45,701 nt of DNA from Dyella ginsengisoli LA-4 (GTDB taxonomy: Bacteria > Pseudomonadota > Gammaproteobacteria > Xanthomonadales > Rhodanobacteraceae), in contig NZ_AMSF01000060.1 of assembly GCF_000334915.1 (NCBI RefSeq), positions 1 to 45,701 on the forward strand. The letters run 5' to 3'. Both the position numbers and the translations under genes were made by a program. Shown here in pieces: positions 41,390-45,701 of the stretch (positions within the stretch are counted from its first letter, which is position 1; each line of letters begins with the position of its first letter). The notes under the pieces were generated by a model. It worked only from the letters and a program-made list of their open reading frames with translations. It made no database searches and was not told the origin of the DNA.

Positions 41390-41672
41390 GGGGGAGCGAT
41401 CCAGACAGGAAAGACAGCCGCGCCAAGATACCAGCCCGTCGGGCCCGGGGCACGGCGCGCCGGTGTTGCGGCGGCAGGGCGGGGCTCCTAGGCTGCGTGA
41501 GGGGGAACTCAGGGGGGTCATCGATCCATCGCCCTTGGTCCAGGCGGCACCTGTCGGGTGTCGCCGCGGCGGCGCGCATGTGCCCGAAGACGGACATCCC
41601 GGAGAACTTCGCATACCCGACCGCCGAACCGGTGGAGCGGGCCTGTCGATCACCATGGAAAGGAGTGCTGCA

Positions 41673-42812
41673 GTGGGTAGCGAGGCCAGATACTGGATCG
41701 GCCGGAACGGCCAGAAGTTCGGACCCTATAGCGAGGCGAACGTCCGCCAGTGGATCGGCGAGGGCCGGTTCGACCTGGAGACGCTGGCCTGGCGTGAGGG
41801 CATGGCCACCTGGCAGCCGCTGGCGCAGGTGTTCCCCGACCTGACGCCGGCCGCGCCGCCGCCGTTCAGCGCTCCGGCCGCACCGCCCGGAGACTTCTTC
41901 AGCGGCGACCCGTCCGATGCGTCCGGCCAGCGGCGCGCGGACCTGCCCGCACCACCCTCGATGCACTGGGGCGTACTGCTGCTGCTGGTGATGGTGACCT
42001 TTGGCCTGTTCGGCCTGGTCTGGCCATTCATCCAGTCCAGCTGGGTGCGCAAGGTCGACCCGCGCAGCCGCGCCACGCTGATGCTCGGGCTGGCTTTCGG
42101 CAGTTTTGTTCTCGGCTACGTCATGGTCATCGCCGGCGCGGTCCCGCGTGGGGAATCGGCGGGCGGCACCGCGATGCTCGGGTCGCTGCTCATGCTGGCG
42201 TATTTCGTGTTGTTCATCGCCGCCTACTTCTCGATGGCCGGCTCGCTGGAGCGGCACTTCAGCCGCGGGAACCCCGCGGTGAGGATCGGCGGGATCACCC
42301 TGTTCTTCTTCAACGTGTACTACCTGCAGGGCCAGCTGCGCTGGCTGGCCCGCTGGAAGGAGACCGGCCGCACCACCCCGCCACCGCCGAAGGGCGTGTT
42401 CTATCTGCTGTGGGCGTTTCCCTTCGGGCTGGCCATTCTCGCCGCGATCGCCATTCCGTCCTACCAGGGTTACCTGGTGCGGGCACAGGTATCGGAAGCG
42501 TTCTCGGTCGCTCGCAGCGCCGAGTCGGCCGTGGCCGGGTACTACGCCCAGCATGGCGACCTGCCGAAGGACAACGCCGACGCGGGTATCGGCGCGGCGG
42601 ACTCGCTGACGGGCCGCTACGTGTCCGCCGTCGACGTGGACGCGGGCAAGCTGGTGATCCACTTCGACTCGCCGCAGGCGACTGCGACGCTGCGCGGCAG
42701 GGTTCTGGTGCTGGAACCGCATCGCGATGGCCAGGGACAACTGCAATGGAGCTGCAACAGCCCCGAGACCACGATCCGGCCGCAGTACCTGCCGGTCCGC
42801 TGTCGCCCCTGA
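41673..42812 (+). CDS. GYF_2-domain membrane protein with type IV pilin-like C-terminus
   Basis: A 379-residue protein. Residues 5-55 form a GYF_2 (DUF4339) module (YWIGRNGQKFGPYSEANVRQW...W), followed by a Pro-rich linker, four or so membrane helices (98-125, 136-160, 168-190, 205-222) with WxxxLKW-like cytoplasmic loops, then a PPPPKG linker and a pilin-like segment from 241: a hydrophobic helix ending LAILAAIAIPSYQGYLVRAQ and a globular pilin-type tail with two Cys (361, 377). The Glu5 of true prepilins is missing. GTG 41673 follows AAGGAG with seven bases of spacing; ATG 41655 is an alternative. Such proteins are seen in xanthomonads but their role is unknown. Confidence 0.8.
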   Translation: MGSEARYWIGRNGQKFGPYSEANVRQWIGEGRFDLETLAWREGMATWQPLAQVFPDLTPAAPPPFSAPAAPPGDFFSGDPSDASGQRRADLPAPPSMHWGVLLLLVMVTFGLFGLVWPFIQSSWVRKVDPRSRATLMLGLAFGSFVLGYVMVIAGAVPRGESAGGTAMLGSLLMLAYFVLFIAAYFSMAGSLERHFSRGNPAVRIGGITLFFFNVYYLQGQLRWLARWKETGRTTPPPPKGVFYLLWAFPFGLAILAAIAIPSYQGYLVRAQVSEAFSVARSAESAVAGYYAQHGDLPKDNADAGIGAADSLTGRYVSAVDVDAGKLVIHFDSPQATATLRGRVLVLEPHRDGQGQLQWSCNSPETTIRPQYLPVRCRP

Positions 42813-42909
42813 GGCGACGGCAGCGGTGCCGCGTCGGGTCGCAGGCCGGCGCGGTCCACCCGCGGTCTTGGGTAAGCTTGCGGACAGACCTCCGAGGAAT
42901 GCGTGGCGC

Positions 42910-44175
42910 ATGGACACGTACTGCCTGATCCTCACCGGCGAATTCACCGATCCGGACCCCGCGGCCGCCCGGGCCCGGCTGGCCGCGGCATTCGGCATGA
43001 CTCCCGAGGCGTTCGAGCAGAAGGTGTGGCAGCGGGCGCCGCTGATCATTCGCCAGGGCCTCGATGCCGATACCGCGACGCGCCAGCGCGGGCAGCTCGG
43101 CGAGCTGGGCGCGCAGGCCGAGACCCTGCCCGGCGGACAGCCGCTGATCTGGCTGCTGCGTGGCGAGCGCGTGCTGGGACCGCTGCCCGACAGCGTGCTG
43201 GGCCGTTTCGGCAAACCGGCCGACCGCTGGTGCCATGACGGTGACGACAGCTGGCAGGATCTGCCCCCGCCCATCATGCCCCCACCGCTGCCGACCGCTG
43301 GCGAACCACCACCGCTGCCGGCGCGGCCGCAACCGCCGAAGGGGTTGCTGCGTCGCCATGGACGCTGGCTGGCGGCTGCGGCGGTGGTGGTTGCGCTGGC
43401 CGGCATCTGGCTGCACCTGCGCACGCCTGCCCCGCCCGCCACGCCTCCGGTGCACTACGTGCCACGCCCGCTGCAGCCGATGGCGGCCGCCGCACCGGCC
43501 ACGCATTGCCCGGACGCGGCCGGCGCCGCGGCAACTGGCGACGAGGACCGCTTCCTGCTGGCCGGAGGCGAGCGCTCGCTCACCGGTCGCGCCCAGCGCC
43601 AGGGAGACAACTATGTGGCCGAGGCGGTGGTCGGGCGCGATGACCGCTGCCGTCCGGACGCGGTGCAGCTGTATGTGTTCCACGACGGCGTCTTCGTCGG
43701 CACGCCGCTGGACCCGCCGGTCGACCCTCGCCATACCCGGCTCGATTTCTCTCTCGATGCGCAGGGTCAGATCGATTACACGGTGCAGCGCTGCGAGAGC
43801 CCCGGCACCTCGTGCAATCCGGCGGAGCACTTCCGCGTGCGCCTGCAGCCGAGCGACGGCGGCTGGGCGCTCACCTACGGCGGTGCGCCCGGCGCGGCGA
43901 GGGTGGAGATCGTCAGCCGTACCGCGCCGAAGTACCCGGCCGAAGCCGTGCGCCAACGCCACGAGGGTACGGTGCTGCTGGCTTTCACGATCGGTTCGGA
44001 CGGCAGCCCGCTGGACATCCGGGTCGCGCAATCCAGCGGCTTCGCGGAACTGGATGCCGCCGCACTGGACGCGGCCCGGCAGTGGCGCTTTCGCGCACTG
44101 GGACCGGACGGTCATGCCACCACGGCGAGCACCCGCGTGCCGGTGCGCTTCCACCTGGACAAGCCCGCGCTATAG
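42910..44175 (+). CDS. TonB-family protein with N-terminal GYF-like module
   Basis: A 421-residue protein. Residues 1-75 show an all-alpha/beta domain of unknown type, and 78-118 (LIWLLRGERVLGPLPDSVL...WQDL) look GYF_2-like. A Pro-rich linker, one membrane helix (152-170) and a periplasmic region follow. The last 85 residues are a clear TonB C-terminal domain: APKYPAEAVRQRHEGTVLLAFTI, SSGFAELDAAALDAARQWRFRAL. It is not a canonical TonB (no exbBD nearby) but could energise a receptor or work in a periplasmic complex. It lies 97 bases after the GYF/pilin gene with which it shares a module type. Its stop overlaps the convergent kinase gene by six bases. Confidence 0.8.
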   Translation: MDTYCLILTGEFTDPDPAAARARLAAAFGMTPEAFEQKVWQRAPLIIRQGLDADTATRQRGQLGELGAQAETLPGGQPLIWLLRGERVLGPLPDSVLGRFGKPADRWCHDGDDSWQDLPPPIMPPPLPTAGEPPPLPARPQPPKGLLRRHGRWLAAAAVVVALAGIWLHLRTPAPPATPPVHYVPRPLQPMAAAAPATHCPDAAGAAATGDEDRFLLAGGERSLTGRAQRQGDNYVAEAVVGRDDRCRPDAVQLYVFHDGVFVGTPLDPPVDPRHTRLDFSLDAQGQIDYTVQRCESPGTSCNPAEHFRVRLQPSDGGWALTYGGAPGAARVEIVSRTAPKYPAEAVRQRHEGTVLLAFTIGSDGSPLDIRVAQSSGFAELDAAALDAARQWRFRALGPDGHATTASTRVPVRFHLDKPAL

Positions 44176-45701
44176 CCGCGCGCGCGGCATCCCGTGCAGT
44201 TGCAGGGTGAAGGCGACGCCCTGCCCGTCGTCGATGTTGCGGGCCAGCGCCTGCCCGCCGTGTCGTTCGGCTACCAGCCGCACCACGTAGAGGCCCAGGC
44301 CCAGATGCGGCGCGTCGCCCGGCGTGGCCTTGTCGCGCAGGCTGACCAGCGAATCGAACAGCCGTCCCTGCATGGCCTCCGGTAGCGGCGGCCCCTGGTT
44401 GGCGAGGGTGATCTCCGCGCCGCGTTCGAGCGGACGCAGCTCCAGCCGCAGCCAGCCGTCCGCCGGGGTGAACGAGAGCGCGTTGTCGAACAGCTTGTCC
44501 AGCGCCTGCGCGACCAGCTCGGGCGCGCCGTGGAACGGCAGCGGCGCCGGCGGCAGCACGCATTCGAAGCGGCGCGTGCCGGCGAGTGCCCGGTACGACT
44601 CGGCGCAGCCGCGCACCACCTCGCGCAGGTCCACGTCCTCCGGCTCGGCGGCGGCGATCGCGCGCTCCATCCGGCTGGCCTCGCTCATCGCCCGCACCAG
44701 CATGCCGAGCCGGGCGGTACCGTCGCGGGCGCGAGCCAGATAGGAAGCAGCATCCGCGGGCACGCCCCCCTCGGCCTCGAGCGCATGCTCCAGGTTGTCC
44801 AGCGAGGATTTGACGATCGCGATCGGCGTGTTCAGTTCGTGCGAGAGCTTGGATGCCAGCGTCCGCAGGTAGTCGGTGTAGCCACCCACCGCCTCGAACA
44901 GCTTTTCGAAGCTGCGTGCGAGGTCGCCGACCTCGTCCGGGGCATCGCTCATCGGAAAGCGACCGCGCTGGAACAGTCCGTCCAGACGGCCGTCGGCCGC
45001 CTGTGCCCGCTCGGCCGCATCGCGCAGCTTGCCCAGGCGCAGGCTGAGCCGGGTAGCGAACGCGAGCAGGATGCCGCCGGCCACGAGCAACACGGCAAAG
45101 CTGGTCAGCAGCAGGCCGAACAATGCCCGGTTCGCCAGCAACGGCACGGCCCGGCTGGTCTGTTCCAGCAAGAGCACCCCGTGCACCTTGCCGCCGCGCT
45201 CGATCGGCACGGCCGCGTCGAGCACCACCGAAGCGCGCGTCTCGCCCTCGCGCCAGACCGCCGCCGTTTGCCCGCGTTGCGCCTGGGCGACCTCGGGCGA
45301 CTCCAGCCGCGGCGTATCCTGCATCCACGGCTCGGCCGCCTGTACCCGGTCGGCCAGCAGCGAGCGGTAGATCAGGGCGGCGAACCAACCGGGCTGCTTG
45401 CCGCCGCCCTCCGGTCGCAGTCGCCCGCTGCGTGCCATCAACCAGCCCTGGGGCGAGAGCACGCGGGCGTAGACATCGTCTGGCGCGAGTCGTGCGAGCT
45501 CGGCCGACAGCGCATCCGAATAGGCCAGCAACGGGCGCTGCTCGACCGCCATCGGATCGCCGCCATCGGAAGGATCGAACACACCTACGCCAAGCCCGGT
45601 GATGCCGGCGGCAGCGGACAGGCGCAGCTCGATGCGGTAGCCGCTGCCGTCCTCCTGCCACTGCGCGCCGAGCGAATCCGGCAGTCCCGCCACCGGCGGG
45701 G
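44170..45701 (-). CDS. Sensor histidine kinase, C-terminal part (window truncates the N-terminus)
   Basis: The frame stays open to the window edge, and a GTG at 45693 reads as internal sequence, so the start is outside. About 510 residues are visible: a ligand-binding-like periplasmic domain, a membrane helix (ALFGLLLTSFAVLLVAGGILLAF), HAMP, HisKA with the phospho-accepting His in SHELNTPIAIVK, and HATPase with DKLFDNALSF (N box), LGLGLYVVRLVAERHGG (G boxes). It resembles the kinases of proteobacterial dedicated sortase systems in overall layout, but no sortase or response regulator lies inside the window, so this is only a possibility. It is convergent with the TonB-family gene. Confidence 0.85.
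   Translation of the reverse strand, partial: PPVAGLPDSLGAQWQEDGSGYRIELRLSAAAGITGLGVGVFDPSDGGDPMAVEQRPLLAYSDALSAELARLAPDDVYARVLSPQGWLMARSGRLRPEGGGKQPGWFAALIYRSLLADRVQAAEPWMQDTPRLESPEVAQAQRGQTAAVWREGETRASVVLDAAVPIERGGKVHGVLLLEQTSRAVPLLANRALFGLLLTSFAVLLVAGGILLAFATRLSLRLGKLRDAAERAQAADGRLDGLFQRGRFPMSDAPDEVGDLARSFEKLFEAVGGYTDYLRTLASKLSHELNTPIAIVKSSLDNLEHALEAEGGVPADAASYLARARDGTARLGMLVRAMSEASRMERAIAAAEPEDVDLREVVRGCAESYRALAGTRRFECVLPPAPLPFHGAPELVAQALDKLFDNALSFTPADGWLRLELRPLERGAEITLANQGPPLPEAMQGRLFDSLVSLRDKATPGDAPHLGLGLYVVRLVAERHGGQALARNIDDGQGVAFTLQLHGMPRARL

Overview
The window is a GC-rich gammaproteobacterial chromosome segment, most likely from the Xanthomonadales and probably the Rhodanobacteraceae (Rhodanobacter/Dyella-like). 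The reasons are a Xanthomonas-type Clp regulator next to speD and trpC, an ubiquinone gene coq7 beside the rplM-rpsI pair, an Oar-like TonB-dependent receptor, and the gammaproteobacterial order ygfB / zapA / 6S RNA / ygfA. Species assignment is inference.

Layout. 1-10 kb is a housekeeping block: ygfB (cut by the window edge), a small coiled-coil gene, zapA, 6S RNA, ygfA, an EVE-domain gene, rpiA, tRNA-Gln, rpsI-rplM, coq7, speD, clp, then a HAD phosphatase and trpC-trpD-trpG read leftwards. 10.3-29.9 kb is an accessory-looking region of two divergent transcription units that meet near 18.1 kb. The left unit (minus strand) is a DUF819 transporter, NlpC/P60 peptidase, L-Ala-D/L-Glu-type dipeptide epimerase, RpiR regulator, L,D-transpeptidase-family protein, SLC1-type symporter and DauA-like D-amino-acid dehydrogenase. 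The right unit (plus strand) is a transglutaminase-like protein, TonB-dependent receptor, diaminopimelate decarboxylase, M19 dipeptidase, class C beta-lactamase-fold hydrolase, VanX-type D-Ala-D-Ala dipeptidase, a second such hydrolase and an AmpD-like lipoprotein amidase. 29.9-38.7 kb is recC-recB-recD (minus strand, 4-base overlaps). 38.8-41.4 kb holds a hypothetical gene, an exported chorismate-lyase-like protein and trpE. 41.7-45.7 kb holds a GYF_2/pilin-like fusion, a TonB-like energy-coupling protein and a sensor histidine kinase truncated by the window end.

How the genes fit together. The 10.3-29.9 kb region has a candidate enzyme for nearly every bond and unusual residue of a murein stem peptide: amidase (MurNAc-L-Ala), NlpC/P60 (gamma-D-Glu-diaminopimelate), epimerase (L-Ala-D-Glu), VanX (D-Ala-D-Ala), LysA (meso-diaminopimelate to lysine), M19 dipeptidase and a D-amino-acid dehydrogenase. 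It also has an outer-membrane receptor, two inner-membrane transporters and one regulator. I read it as a peptidoglycan-peptide (or D-amino-acid peptide) scavenging locus. The individual families are well known, and the assembled system and its control are inference. A perfect GGAAT-N5-ATTCC inverted repeat in the divergent promoter is the best candidate operator for the RpiR protein. trpE lies about 30 kb from trpGDC on the same strand, with recBCD and the scavenging locus between them.

No CRISPR array, insertion sequence, phage gene or rRNA was seen. Two clusters of palindromic intergenic-type repeats occur, and one of them lies in frame near the start of a coding sequence.
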